A stretch of 64,000 bases of DNA, from contig NC_092335.1 in NCBI RefSeq assembly GCF_046630445.1, positions 5,747,501-5,811,500 on the forward strand, written 5' to 3'. Position numbers and translations under genes: made by a program. This document shows positions 23,247 to 35,716 of this stretch, piece after piece. Source of the stretch: Rutidosis leptorrhynchoides (taxonomy: Eukaryota; Streptophyta; Magnoliopsida; Asterales; Asteraceae). How positions within the stretch are numbered: position 1 is the stretch's first letter; each line of letters opens with the position of its first letter. The notes under the pieces were generated by a model. It did no database searches. It was not told the origin of the DNA and was given only the letters and a program-made list of their open reading frames with translations.

Positions 23247-26200
23247 TGAAATGTCCCGTTCATATTGATTATAAACGTTCCATAATAATTGATTTCGTTG
23301 CGAGGTTTTGACCTCTATATGAGACGTTTTTCAAAGACTGCTTTCGTTTTTAAAACAAACCATAACCTTTATTTTATTGAAAGGTTAAAAGGACACCACC
23401 TAGATTATCCAGAAATGATAATCTAAAAAAATACACTTACACACTACCAATTCATATTGGTTTACAATATTAATATGTTACAACAAAGTAAATCTCAAAT
23501 GCAGTTTTAAACAATATTATACAAGCATGCTGACACCAAATCTTGTCCATATTTTAGCATGCAACAGCGGAAGCTCTTAATAATCACCTGAAAATAAACA
23601 TGCTTTAAACGTCAACAAAAATGTTGGTGAGTTATAGGTTTAACATATATATTTATCAAATCGTAATAATAGACCACAAGATTTCATATTTCAATATACA
23701 TCCCATACATAGAGATAAAAATCATTCATATGGTGAACACATGGTAACCGATATTTAAAAGATGCATATAAGAATATCCCCTATCATTCCATAAAATCCT
23801 TCGGACATGATAAAAACGAATTCGAAGTACTAAAGCATCCGGTACTTTGGATGGGGTTCGTTAGGCCTAATAGATCTATCTTTAGGATTCGCGTCAATTA
23901 GTAGATCAGTTTACTAATTCTTAGGCTACCAAGCAAAAGGGGCATATTCGGCTTCGATCATTCACCCATATAATGTAGTTTCATTTACTTGTGTCTATTT
24001 CGTAAAACATTTATAAAACTGCATGTATTCTCATCCCAAAATATTAGATTTTAAAAGTGGGACTATAACTCACTTTCACAGATTTTTACTTCGTCGGGAA
24101 GTAAGACTTCGCCACTGGTCGATTCACGAACCTATAACAAATATGTACATATATATCAAAGTATGTTCAAAATATATTTACAACATTTTTATTACGTTTT
24201 AATGATTTGAGTTTATTATGTCAGCTGTCCTTGTTAGTAACCTACAACTAGTTATCCACAGTTAGATGTACAGAAATAAATCGATATATATTATCTTAAA
24301 TCAATCCATGACCCAGTGTATACACGTCTCAGGCTAGATCACAACTCAAAGTATATATATTTTTGGAATCAACCTCAACCCTGTATAGCTAACTCAAACA
24401 TTACTGCATATAGAGTGTCCATGGTTGTTCCAAATAATATATATACATGGGTCGATATGATATGTCAAAACATTTGTATACGTGTCTATGGTATCCTAAG
24501 ATTACATAATATATTAGAATATATGTATTATACAATATAAGTTAGCTAGAATATGATTAATATAGATTTGTTACCAATTTTCACGTAGCTACACCAAGCA
24601 AAATTATCCAATCTTGTTTTACCCATAACTTCTTCGTTTTAAATCCGTTTTGAATGATTCAAGTTGCTATGATTTCATATTGAACTTAAGTTTATGAATC
24701 TAAACAGAAAAAATATAAGTTTATAGTCAAAAATACAGATTACAAGTCATTTTTGTAAAGGTAGTCATTTCAGTCGAAAGAACGACGTCTAGATGACCAT
24801 TTTGGAAAACATACTTTCACTTTGAGTTTAACCATGATTTTTGAATATAGTTTCATGTTCATAAGAAAAATCATTTTCCCAGAAGAACCACTTTTAAATC
24901 AAAGTTTATCATAGTTTTTAATTAACTAAACCAAAACAGCCCGCGGTGTTACTATGACGGCGTATATCCGGTTTTACGGTATTTTTCGTGTTTTTAGGTT
25001 TTAAATCATTAAGTTAGCATATCATATAGATATAGAACATGTGTCTAGTTGATTTTAAAAGTCAAGTTAGAAAGATTAACTTTTGTTTGCGAACAATTTT
25101 AGAATTAACTAAACTATGTTCTAGTGATTACAAGTTTAAACCTTCGAATAAGGTAGTTTTATATATATGAATCGAATGATGTTATGAACATCATTACTAC
25201 CTCAGGTTTTGTGGATAAACCTACTGGAAAAGAGAAAAATAGATCTAGCTTCAAAGGATCCTTGAATGGCTTGAGAGTTCTTGAAGCAAAATCATGACAC
25301 GAAAACAAGTTCACGTAAGATTTCCACTCGAAATAAGATTGTTATAGTTATAGAAATTGAATCAAAGTTTGAGTATGAGTATTACCTTGAACTAGAAAGA
25401 TATCTTACTATAAATAAGAAAGATTTATTGAGATTGGATGATCACTTGAAAAGATTGAAAGTAAGCTAGCAAACTTGGAAGTGTTGTTGGTGTGTTCTTG
25501 AGTAGTTGTTTTATAACTTGGTTTATGTATGGATTTATGAACTAGATTGAGCTAGATTTTGATGAAGATGATGAAGAACACTTAGAACACCAAGAGAGAA
25601 CTTGAGAGAGAGTAGTTTGATGCATAAAAATTGGAATTGAAATGTGTTTATGGTTGGTGAGTCTACACGTGAATGAGGGATTGACATATAGCCTCCATTA
25701 GTTTGTAATCTTGTGAGATATTTCATGCTAGATGTTAAATGATGGTTCTCACATAGTTAGGTGACTCACAAGGGCTGCTAAGAGCTGATCATTGAAGTGT
25801 ATATACCAATAGTAAATACATTTAGAAGCTAGGTATTGTACGAGTACGAATACGGGTGCATACGAGTAGAATTGTTGATGAAAATGAATGAGGATGTAAT
25901 TGTAAGAATTTTTGTTAAGTAGAAGTACTTTGATAAGTGTCTTGAAGTCTTTAAAAAGTGTATGAATACATGTTAAATACTACATGTATATACATTTTAA
26001 CTGAGTCGTTAAGTCATCGTTAGTCGTTACATGTAAGTGTTGTTTTGAAACCTTTAAGTTAACGATCTTGTTAAATGTTTTTAACCCATTATTTATTATA
26101 TCTAATGAGATGTTAAATTATTACATTGTCATGATATTATGATATATTAATATATCTTAGTATGATATATATACAGTTAAATGTTGTTACAAGGATAATC

Positions 26201-26706
26201 GTTACATATATGTCTCGTTTCGAAATCACTAAGTTAGTAGTCTTGTTTTTACATATGTAGTTCATTGTTAATACACTTAATGACATGTTTACTTATCATT
26301 TATCATGATTAAACATAGTGTATCAATATCTTAATATGATTCATATGTATTTAGTAAGACGTTGTTATAACGATAATCGTTATATATATCGTTTTCGAGT
26401 TTCTTAATTCAATAGTCTCATTTTTATGTATATAACTCATTGTTAAAATACCTAATGAGATACTTACTTATCATAATATCATGTTAACTATATATATATA
26501 TCCATATATATGTCATCATATAGTTTTTACAAGTTTTAACGTTCGTGAATCACCGGTCAACTTAGGTGGTCAATTGTCTATATGAAACCTATTTCAATTA
26601 ATCAAGTCTTAACAAGTTTGATTGCTTAACATGTTGGAAACACTTAATCATGTAAATAACAATTTCATTTAATATATATAAAAATGGAAAAGTTCGGGTC
26701 ACTACA
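23247..26706 (-). mobile_element. Solo LTR H (Tekay-like, minus strand) in the leader of B
   Basis: A 3460-bp unit bounded by TGAAATGTCCCG and GGGTCACTACA on the plus strand. On the minus strand it begins TGTAGTGACCCGAAC. The target duplication is TGATA (23242-23246, 26707-26711). Read on the minus strand it carries the same ordered blocks as element A's LTR: a CT-rich start region, a CTGAGGTAGTAATGATG donor-like block (about 25200), the GGGATGAGAATACATGCA block (about 24030) and the splice-acceptor-like block (about 23590-23640). There is no internal region. Small frames inside (24316-24540, 25281-25469, 25535-25726) show no protein features. Confidence 0.85.
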
Positions 26707-27047
26707 TGATATAGGATAAGCGGTTTAGGACTTGCATGATAGATGAGTTTAAAGGATTATGCCATGCTCCATAGGATAAAGTTTGTTGACGAGACTTACA
26801 GTGTGATACTAAGATTGTGGATAATTTGAGCAAAGAGTTTAATGCTCATTAACCATGAGTCATAATGGTTTGATTGCGTAATACGATGGTGTAATGACGA
26901 CCGGCCATTGCCATTACATCATTTTAGTACGCATGAACATCTACTAGGGTCGTGGTGAAATGAGTTAAGAATTCTTTCGGTCTTTTAAATTATGATTAAT
27001 TGTTGATAAATGTATTTGAACTAATGAGATGGAGGTATTGTTTTAGA

Positions 27048-30000
27048 ATGGCGATTGTATCTCCAAATAGAGGTAATGATGAGGATGATGAGTACGTCCA
27101 CACCCCATCAATGGAATCTATTGAAGGCTCACAAACTGAATCTAATGAAGTTACAATGGCAAATGACCTCTAGGGGCAAATAGGACAAGCTTTGGTGCGA
27201 TACACCCCAACTCTTCTTGAAAAGATAAAGAAGTTGATTAATGACCAATTGGACGAAAAGTTGAAAACTCTTATGACTAATAATCCTATGTTAAGAGGAG
27301 AAGGGGGAAGTGGGGTAAGGCAAGATGAAGTAGAAGCCCCGAAAAAGAAGGATGAACGCTTTGAGTACAAGAATTTTGCAAATTTCCATCCACCAGAATT
27401 TCATGGTAAGGTTGACCCAATTGTTAGTCAAAGGTGGATTGACGAGATAGAGGAAACTTTCATGTTGTGTGAATACCCCGAGCACTTAAAGGTAATTTAC
27501 GTGGCACACCAAATGAAGGGAAGTGGTTATGAATGGTGGAATTTCATAGTTAAGTCACATGGGCGGGATGTGCAACAAGTTTCCCATGGGAAAAGTTTCG
27601 CGAGATGTTTATGGATCAATTTGCCTCACCCGCCGAAGTTAGTAGGTTAAAGTCCGAATTCATGAATATTGAGCATGGGAGCAAATCAGTGACTAAGTTT
27701 AATGATAAGTCTCGTTTTTGCCCGGACTTTGTCTCAAGTCCTAAGTTGATGATGGATCACTATCATGAGAAGTTAAACCCCGAAATAAGTGAGATTATTG
27801 ATAAGGGTACGTATAAGACGTTAGCCGAGATGATGAATAGGGCTCTTGTTAGGGAACACGAACTTAGGAAGAAAGCCGCGTTTAAACGAAAGTTGGATCA
27901 AGATTCAAAGTCAATTCAAAGTATGAGCCCGAAGAAAGGTAAGTTTAATTCCGAATCCCCGCACAAATCAAAAGGGGGATTCACGCCGGGGAAAAGTGGT
28001 GGAAAAGAAGTGAAGACGTGCAATAGATGTGGTAAAAATCATACGGGCGAGTGTAAAGCGAGTACTACCGATTGTTATTCATGTGGGAAACCGGGTCATA
28101 GAGCCGCCGAATGTCCTAAGAAGGGAAAACAGTGTTATTATTGTTTTGAAAAGGGTCATTTTCAAGCCGAATGTCCTGAGTATAAGAAAGATTTGGCAAG
28201 TGGTGGTGTTAAGAAGGAGGTTAAAACAGAACCAAAGACAAGTGATAGCCGACCAAGAGCCCGAGCTCATCAGATTATCGCTCTCGAAGCGAAGGAATCC
28301 CAAAATGTGGTGTCAGGTACCTTTATTGTAAACTCTTTACCTGCGCATGTTTTGTTTGATTCCGGTGCTACGCGGTCGTTTGTTTCTTATTCTTTTTGTG
28401 AACATTTTGACATGACCCCAAGTATGTTAGAGCATCCATTAGAGGTTGAGATAGCGGATAATAAAACCGTTATAGTATATAGTGTTATTAAGGGATGTGA
28501 AATTATTTTGGATGATGAGAAGCTTGTTATAGATTTAATACCCATGCATATGGGAGAATTTCAAATAATTGTAGGTATGGATTGGCTAGATGATGATGAA
28601 GGAATAATACTATGTCGTAAGAAAATTGTATTAGTTCAATCACCAAGTGGGAAGGTTATTTGGATTTATGGGGAACGGGCTAGATGTGCTATTCCTATAT
28701 GCACGTATGCTAGAGCTAAACGATTTTTGTCCCATGGGTGTGGCACGTTTTTGGCACATGTGATAGATGATTCGAAGAAGGTTGTTGGAATAAGTGATGT
28801 ACCGATAGTTAATGAGTTTCCGAATGTGTTTCCGGATGAATTGACCGGTGTTCCTCCCTATCGAGAAGTAGAGTTTAGAATAGAGTTGATTCCCGGATCC
28901 ACGCCAATTGCCAAAGTACCTTATCGATTAGCTCCATTGGAAATGAGGGAAATGATGATTCAACTACAAGATTTGACAGATAAAGGTTTTATACGTCCTA
29001 GTAGCTCACCTTGGGGAGCTCCGGTTTTGTTTGTGAAAAAGAAGGATGGAACAATGAGAATGTGTATCGATTATCGTGAATTGAATAAGGTCACTATTAA
29101 GAATAAATATCCATTGCAGAGGATAGATGATTTTTTTGATCAATTACAAGGTGCATGCTTCTTTTCAAAGATAGATCTAAGGTCGGGTTATCATCAATTA
29201 AAGGTGAAGGAAGAGGATATCCCTAAAACAACTTTTCGCACAAGGTATGGTCATTATGAATTTGTGGTTATGCCTTTTGGGTTAACTAATGCTCCGGCTG
29301 CGTTTATGGATTTGATGAATAGGGTTTGTCGACCAATGCTCGATAGGTTTATGATAGTATTCATTGATTATATTTTAGTGTATTCTAAGGGGGAAGAGGA
29401 GCATGCGGTGCATTTACGACAAGTATTAGAAACTTTAAGGAGAGAAAAGTTGTTCGCTAAGTTCTCTAAGTGCGAGTTTTGGCTTTGTGAAGTTCAATTT
29501 TTAGGACATGTCATTAATAAGAAGGGTATTTGTGTTGATCCGACGAAGATTAAAGCGATAATGAGATGGGAACCGCCTATGAATCCCACCTAAGTTAGGA
29601 GTTTTCTAGGCTTAGCAGGGTATTATCGACGGTTTATACAAGATTTTTCTAGAATAGCCACCACACTCACAAAGTTGACCCGTAAGAATGTGCCATGGAG
29701 ATGGGAAGAAAAGCAAGAACAAGCATTTCAACTCCTTAAGGAGAAACTTGCTCAAGCTCCTATACTAGTTTTACCGGAAGGGAATGAGAATATGATGGTT
29801 TATTGTGATGCTTCTAAGAAAGGTTTAGGGTGTGTGCTAATGTAACATGGAAAAGTCATAGCTTATGCTTCTCGACAATTGAAGGTACATGAAAAACGTT
29901 ATCCCACCCATGATTTAGAATTAACGGACTTGGTTATTGCTTTGAAATTATGGCGTCATTATCTTTATGGTGTAAAGTTCTCAATTTATACCGATCATAA

Positions 30001-31650
30001 AAACTTAAAGTACTTGTTCGATCAAAGAGATTTGAATGATAGGCAAAGAAGAGGGCTTGACTTGGTGAAAGATTATGATTGTGAAATTTTGTATCACCCC
30101 GGGAAGGCTAATGTGGTTGCGGATGCTCTTAGTAGGAATTCGATCCACCAACCGATTAAGGTAACGAGTTTGGTCATGGTAATATCACCACAAATATTCG
30201 ATAGTATCCGAGTAGCACAAGATGAAGCATTAACCCCCAAAAACGTGAGGAAAGAAAGGATCAAAGGGCAAGTTAATGATTTTATAGTAGATTCACGTGG
30301 TCTAAGGCTTAGATATGGAAGAATTTGGGTACCTTTACAAAGTGGTGTTAGAAGTGAGCTCCTTGACTTAGCTCACAAATCTAAGTATTCGATTCACCCC
30401 GGCGCTACAAAAATGTATAGAGACCTAAGGAAAGACTATTGGTGGCCAGGAATGAAGAGAGATATAGTAAAGTATATTCATAAGTGTCTTACTTGCCTCC
30501 AAGTGAAAGCCGATCATCAAATGCCGTATGGTAAACTTCAACCATTAGAAGTACCGGTATGAAAGTGGGAGCACATCACGATGGATTTAGTGACTAAGTT
30601 GCCTAAGACCCCTCGACAACATGACGCCATTTGGGTTATTGTTGATAGATTGACTAAGAGTGCGTTATTTTTGGCGATAAGAGAAGCTTCATCGTCAGAA
30701 GAAATGTCTAAGTTATATATGAAGGAGGTTGTTGCAAGGCATGGAGTGCAGGTTTCCATTGTTTCGGACCGTGACATCCGATTTACCTCTCGATATTGGA
30801 GGAAGTTTCAAGAAGAGATGGGCACCAAGTTGCATGTGAGTACCGCGTTTCACCCACAAACGGATGGTCAAAGTGAGCGAACTATCCAAATTCTTGAGGA
30901 TATGTTGAGGGCGTGTGTCATTGATTTTGGTGGTAGTTGGGATACTCATCTACCTCTAGTTGAATTTTTGTACAATAATAGTTATCATTCTACCATCGAA
31001 ATGGCGCCTTATGAGATGTTGTATGGGAGAAGGTGTAGGACCCCAATATGTTGGGGTGAAGTGGGTCAAAGAGAATTAGGAAGCATGGAAGTAGTACAAC
31101 AAACAACCGAAATGATTGATCAAATTCGTGAAAGAATGAAAGCGGCACAAGATCGACAAAAGTCATATACGGATAAGAGAAGGAAGCCGATAGAATTTCA
31201 AGTGGGTGATAACGTAATGCTTAAAGTTTCCCCGTGGAAGGGTATAATTCGGTTTAGAAAGAGGGGAAAATTGGGTCCAAGATTTGTGGGACCGTTTGAG
31301 ATAGTCGCGAAAGTCGGGAAGGTAGCTTACCGTTTGGCCTTGCCCGATGAATTGAGTAACATACATGACACGTTTCACGTGTCACAATTAAGAAAGTGTT
31401 TGATGGATGAATCAACTTATGTTCCATTAAATGAGATTGTGGTCGATGATAAGTTAAGATATGCTGAAAAGCCAATAAAGATTTTGGATCAAAAGGTTAA
31501 GCGATTAAGAAATAATTCGGTGATATTATTGAAAGTGTTATGGAAATTTAGAAAGGGTTCCGAATGTACGTGGGAACCCGAGGAATGGCTTATGAAGTAT
31601 TATCCATCGTTGCACCTAGAGTGGTTCGCGAGGATTCGAACAATCCAACG
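27048..31650 (+). mobile_element. Gag-pol coding body of element B (fossil, about five breaks)
   Basis: Gag occupies about 27.05-27.95 kb (NFHPPEFHGKVDP and YEWWNFIVK regions). Three cysteine-histidine knuckles follow (28.02-28.18 kb: [40 protein letters not shown]), one more than in element A. Protease ([11 protein letters not shown]) is near 28.36 kb, reverse transcriptase at 28.9-29.6 kb, RNase H at 29.8-30.15 kb (YCDASKKGLGC, TDHKNLK), integrase at 30.35-31.1 kb (HHCC module with [22 protein letters not shown]) and a chromodomain-like tail near 31.5-31.6 kb. It is the same Tekay clade as A but a different family. It lacks the pre-gag ORF seen in A. Confidence 0.92.
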
Positions 31651-31660
31651 GGGGGAGAGT

Positions 31661-31709
31661 TGTAACATCCCAATTATTTAAGGTAATATTTTATGTAATT
31701 TAAAATTTG

Positions 31710-31747
<38 letters not shown>

Positions 31748-33907
31748 ATGGTATGATTTTGTATAATAAATGGATAATATTTAATGTTTGTTAGTTAAGT
31801 TGGAAGGGACTAGAGATGCAAAGTTAGATTTAAGGACCTCCCATAATAGAGTTTTGGTGGGGAGGGTAGAAAGTGCAAATAAAGCAAAGTTAATTTAATA
31901 AAAAGATGTTAAATGCAGAATTTTGTTATCAGTTGCAAATTAAAACACAGAAGGTGTGTGTGTGTGTGTGTGTGTGTGTGTAAGTGGCGACCCAAGCAAG
32001 AGGAAGAAGGGGAACCTTCAATTGGAAGAATTTAGTGCATGCAATTGAGAATTTATGAAATCTAATGTGCCTTAATCACTATAGCAAGTTGTAAATCTTC
32101 CATTTCTTCTCCATTGTGCATAATTAGGGTTCTTAAATCCCTAAAGATAAGGTATGAACTTCTATGTCTAAGTATCACTAAAATTGGGTGTTTTAGATGA
32201 ATCTCAAGCTTATAAGTTGTTGTATGTTGTAAGTATACACATTTGTATGAATAAAAACGAATTTTTATTGATGTTGGGTGTAAGTTCATGAATGAACTTG
32301 CTAATTGAGTGTATGATATGAATATTGTGAATTTGGTGATGTTTATAGTCTAGAATCGAGTCATGCACTCTAGGCGTTTGATGAAATGCCTCAATGAAGA
32401 TGTTTATGAAATTTAGTTAATTTGTAAAGAAGAAAGTTTATGTGTAAATTGTTGATGTTGTTGTAAGTAATTATATTTGGATGTATGATGATTTTAAGGA
32501 TGTTAGTAGTTGAAATGGGTTTATGCACATTTGATGCTTGATGAAATTCTTGAAAGAATTACAAGTCATGTTTGTAAGAGATAAACTAGAGAAATTATGT
32601 AATTAAGGAATTGATGTTTGAATGTTAATGTTTGTTATAATGGAATAAGGGAAAATATGAGTTAAAATGTCACGTATGTAAGTGTTCATGTGATTAATGG
32701 GGTAAAAAGAGGATTAAGTCAAATGAGTAAGTATATGAAAATGTTGTAAGCTTTTGAAAGATGTATTTTCATTGAAATATGTTTATGACGAGATTAGCTC
32801 ATGTATAGGTGCTAATCAAAGCAAATGAGCTTCAAGTGATCAAGGAATCTCGTTTAATCAAGGTGAGTTTATAGGGGGTAAATTGGGCGGGTCAAGAGTG
32901 ACTTAGTATTTTCGGATTGCATCCGTGCAAGAGGACAACGACTAAGTGCACTAGATGGATAGCTTAGATAGAATTATTAGGCATGCCTAGTAATTGTATC
33001 TATGGTTGATGATTAGCTTAGGCAAGGTCATTAAGCTTGCTTAATGATCTTGTCTATGGTATGACTTAGCTTAGACATCTAGGGTGTCTATGTAAATATG
33101 TATGCAATGTGATTAAGGTAGCTTAGGCATATGTGTATGCCTATGGTTATGTTTAGCTTAGACATAATTACTAAGATTGACCTTAGTAAGTTATGTCTAT
33201 GGTAAGGAAAGGAGTCGGATCCGAAAGTAAGTAAGCAACCATTTGGGTTGGAAAAAAAACTAAGTGATGCAATGATTATGCTCAATGATATATGTTATTT
33301 TATTCGCCTATAACTCACTAAGCATGAAAGCTTACCCCCATGTTGTTTTATGTTTTTATAGGAACGAAAGGACATCGTGAAGGTAAGGAGCCCATGTAAG
33401 GATAGCGGAGCATTGGTCATATAGTAAGTGGTAATGCAAGTCCCTATTTTGAATCTAGCTCTAACGATACTGCTTATCAACGCTAAGTCTTTTGTACTCA
33501 TAAACTATGTTTCTTTTGAGAATTGGGACCAAATGTTGTGTTTAAGTTGTGTAGACATGTTGTCCATGATTAAAGGATTTTCGCAATGTTTGACGATGTA
33601 AGAAAAAACTGTTTTAATTAATTTTGTTTACGTATTATGTTGTTAAAATATGTTGGGTAATAATGAAATGGTGAAAATGTGGTTTTTATAACAAGATGCG
33701 GATCAGAACCAGCGTCAGTGTAAGGCCGCGCCGCGACCTCATTTGACGCGCCGCGGCACATATCGCATTTGAATATCAGGAGGGCTGTCAAAATAGTCTG
33801 AAATCATTTGTTTTACCTCGCCGCGACGAAGGATTGTCGTGCCGCGGCATATCACTTGGTCTGGGAAGTTACCATTTAAAAAAAATATATCGTTTAAGGG
33901 CGTTAAA
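31661..33907 (+). repeat. 3' LTR of element B
   Basis: A copy of 20908-23168 with a shorter TA tract, a longer GT tract (about 31953-31981) and about 2% base differences. The GC-rich palindromic section near 33725-33845 differs from the 5' copy by a deletion. Confidence 0.9.
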
Positions 33908-34150
33908 GCATCCCATATCTCCTTTTCGCAAAATTCAGATTCGAGGATAATGTTGTAGTGAGAGGAGATGTAATCAAGGTGTGGTTCGTTATCAAAAGGG
34001 CATTGATTATTGAGCTTATTGGATTTAAAAATGTATTTATAGTGTAGAAAAGTTTCGTGTTTTAATATGTTAGGATCTTCAATCCAAGAACCGTTTATTG
34101 ATAAACCATGAATATTATTATAAGAGGAGCGTTTCTAAATATTATGTCTA
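33908..34150 (-). mobile_element. LINE reverse-transcriptase fragment, upstream part
   Basis: The minus strand reads continuously as GLSINGSWIEDPNILKHETF, then SNKLNNQCPF, then ESEFCEKEIWDA, the linker upstream of the RT fingers in plant L1 elements. It ends exactly at the GCATC target site and continues at 20907 once element B and one TSD are removed. The left end of the relic fades near 34140-34150. Confidence 0.85.
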
Positions 34151-34455
34151 CTAATAGTGAATGTGCGTTTAATAAAACTGAATATTATTAAGTATTAAAT
34201 GTTTCATAATTTGAATAATTCAAATATTCTGAATGAAATTGGTTCTAAATAACAATAGAATGTTTGATAATCATTTTGAATTTACAATGTGAATATTGTA
34301 AATTACTTTATTAACTTTTTACATTTATAAAAGTAAAAATAAATGTTGAATATGTGTTCTTGAGATAATTTAAAGAGGATATTACATAGAATATTAAGAG
34401 AGTATTTCAACATTGAATGATTCAATACTAAATCTCGAACCATTCAACACCATAT

Positions 34456-35051
34456 TGTTAAGGGATACTTTTATTAGTCTTTATGCACTAGCTATTTGGT
34501 ACTCCCTCCGTCTCAAATTAAGTGTCTGGTAGAAATTTTTGTTAAATTTAAGATATGTATGATAAATGTCAGTTTTGCTCTTATATTAAAGGTAAGTTTT
34601 AAATTTATTTTTGATACGAGTGAAAGAGAGTAATAAATGAGGGTAAAATAGAGATTTTAATGATATTAAGAGTCATTTTTTGCAAGTGTACAATTATTTT
34701 AGGATAAATATAAATAGTAAGGTAGATATATTTATTTTGGGAAGGAGAGAGTATTATTCATTGTCATTAGTATAGGTAATTAATGTGCAAGTCATAGTTC
34801 TTCGGGTTGTCATAGCCATTTGAATTGTCCTACACATGACTATATATATTTTGTATTTTTATATCTTTGAATCAATGAGAAAGACACATTGTAGTCAATT
34901 GTTACATTCTAATATGGTATCAGAGCATGCAGATTGATGCTGGTTGAACTGCATCTTTCATTGGCTGCCACGACCTTCAATCATCTTCATCTTTTTTTAT
35001 ACCAATGAACATCAACATCGAGATTTTATTTATGTTTATTAGCTAATAAAC

Positions 35052-35114
<63 letters not shown>

Positions 35115-35622
35115 TGGCGTGGTGATGAGCCGCCTATCTTGACTAAGTTTCAAACCCCGAATTTTTTTTTGTTAAATCGCTTTTTTGCAGCGTTGAAGAT
35201 GATTGTTATAGTCGAAAAATGTTGTTTGCCCAAGTCCTGCTTAATTCTTAAGCAAAGTAAGCCAAGACATTAAGAAAAAAAAGGCGTTACGAAAAGGGAA
35301 CACGCAATCAAGTAATACACAACTATATCAGCGAATATCAATTCGGCTCTGAGTAACAACTAAGAGAAAAAAATACTTTTTATTTCTATGTTAAATGTGT
35401 TTAGATCCAGTTTAAACGTTTGTGCTTCTCCCGCTCTAAATGCGAGGGAATGTTAACGGATGGTGGAGTATTATTCATTGTCATTAGTATAGGTAATTAG
35501 TGTGCAGGTTATAATCTTTTGGGTTGTCATAGTCCTTTGGATTGACTATATATATATCTTGTATTTTCATATGTTTGAATCAATGAGAAAGACACAATGT
35601 AGTGAGTTGTTACATTCTAATA
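34456..35622 (+). mobile_element. TRIM-like mini LTR retrotransposon
   Basis: Two related LTRs (34456-34914, enlarged by a MITE; 35451-35622) share a long block ending CATTCTAATA. They flank a ~540-bp interior with no coding frame. TGGTATCAGAGC (34915-34926) follows the 5' LTR directly, and a purine stretch ATGCGAGGGAA precedes the 3' LTR. The target duplication CATAT lies at 34451-34455 and 35623-35627. A TAA microsatellite fills 35051-35114. It would depend on proteins from other elements. Confidence 0.75.
34502..34751. mobile_element. Stowaway-type MITE in the 5' LTR of the TRIM
   Basis: A 250-bp element with imperfect terminal inverted repeats CTCCCTCCGTCTCAAATTAA and (reversed) CTCTCTCCTTCCCAAAATAA, flanked by TA on both sides (34500-34501, 34752-34753). 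The terminus CTCCCTCCGT is the hallmark of plant Stowaway/mariner MITEs. The matching 3' LTR lacks it, which confirms a later insertion. Confidence 0.88.
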
Positions 35623-35716
35623 CATATATCATTCGGATCGAAAATAAACGCGATGATTGTTGAATGATTCAACATTCAGCGCTGAATCATTCAACTAAGG
35701 GGTAATCAAACACATA

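Larger units (their letters stand above)
20908..33907 (+). mobile_element. Element B: older Tekay chromovirus, full-length but broken
   Basis: A 13-kb element with LTRs 20908-23168 (2261 bp) and 31661-33907 (2247 bp) and the target duplication GCATC (20903-20907, 33908-33912). The primer site is at 23172-23183, gag-pol at about 27048-31650, and a purine-rich tract CAACGGGGGGAGAGT abuts the 3' LTR. LTR H inserted into its leader (23247-26706). The LTRs differ by roughly 2% plus small indels and microsatellite length, so B is clearly older than A. The coding body is broken in about five places. It inserted into the LINE. Confidence 0.92.
34163..35716. mobile_element. Probable hAT-type MITE split by a TRIM insertion
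   Basis: The ends are imperfect inverted repeats (left ATGTGCGTTTAATAAAACTG; right, reversed, ATGTGTTTGATTACCCCTTA). Subterminal CATTCAA/TTGAATG words follow, including CATTCAGCGCTGAATCATTC near the right end. Without the TRIM it would be about 390 bp. I could not find a convincing 8-bp target duplication, so the edges are approximate. Confidence 0.45.

Noticed and set aside
34915-34926. A full-size copia element starting at the TRIM primer site
   Set aside because: The partner LTR lies only about 540 bp downstream with a matching target duplication, so the element is complete at mini size.
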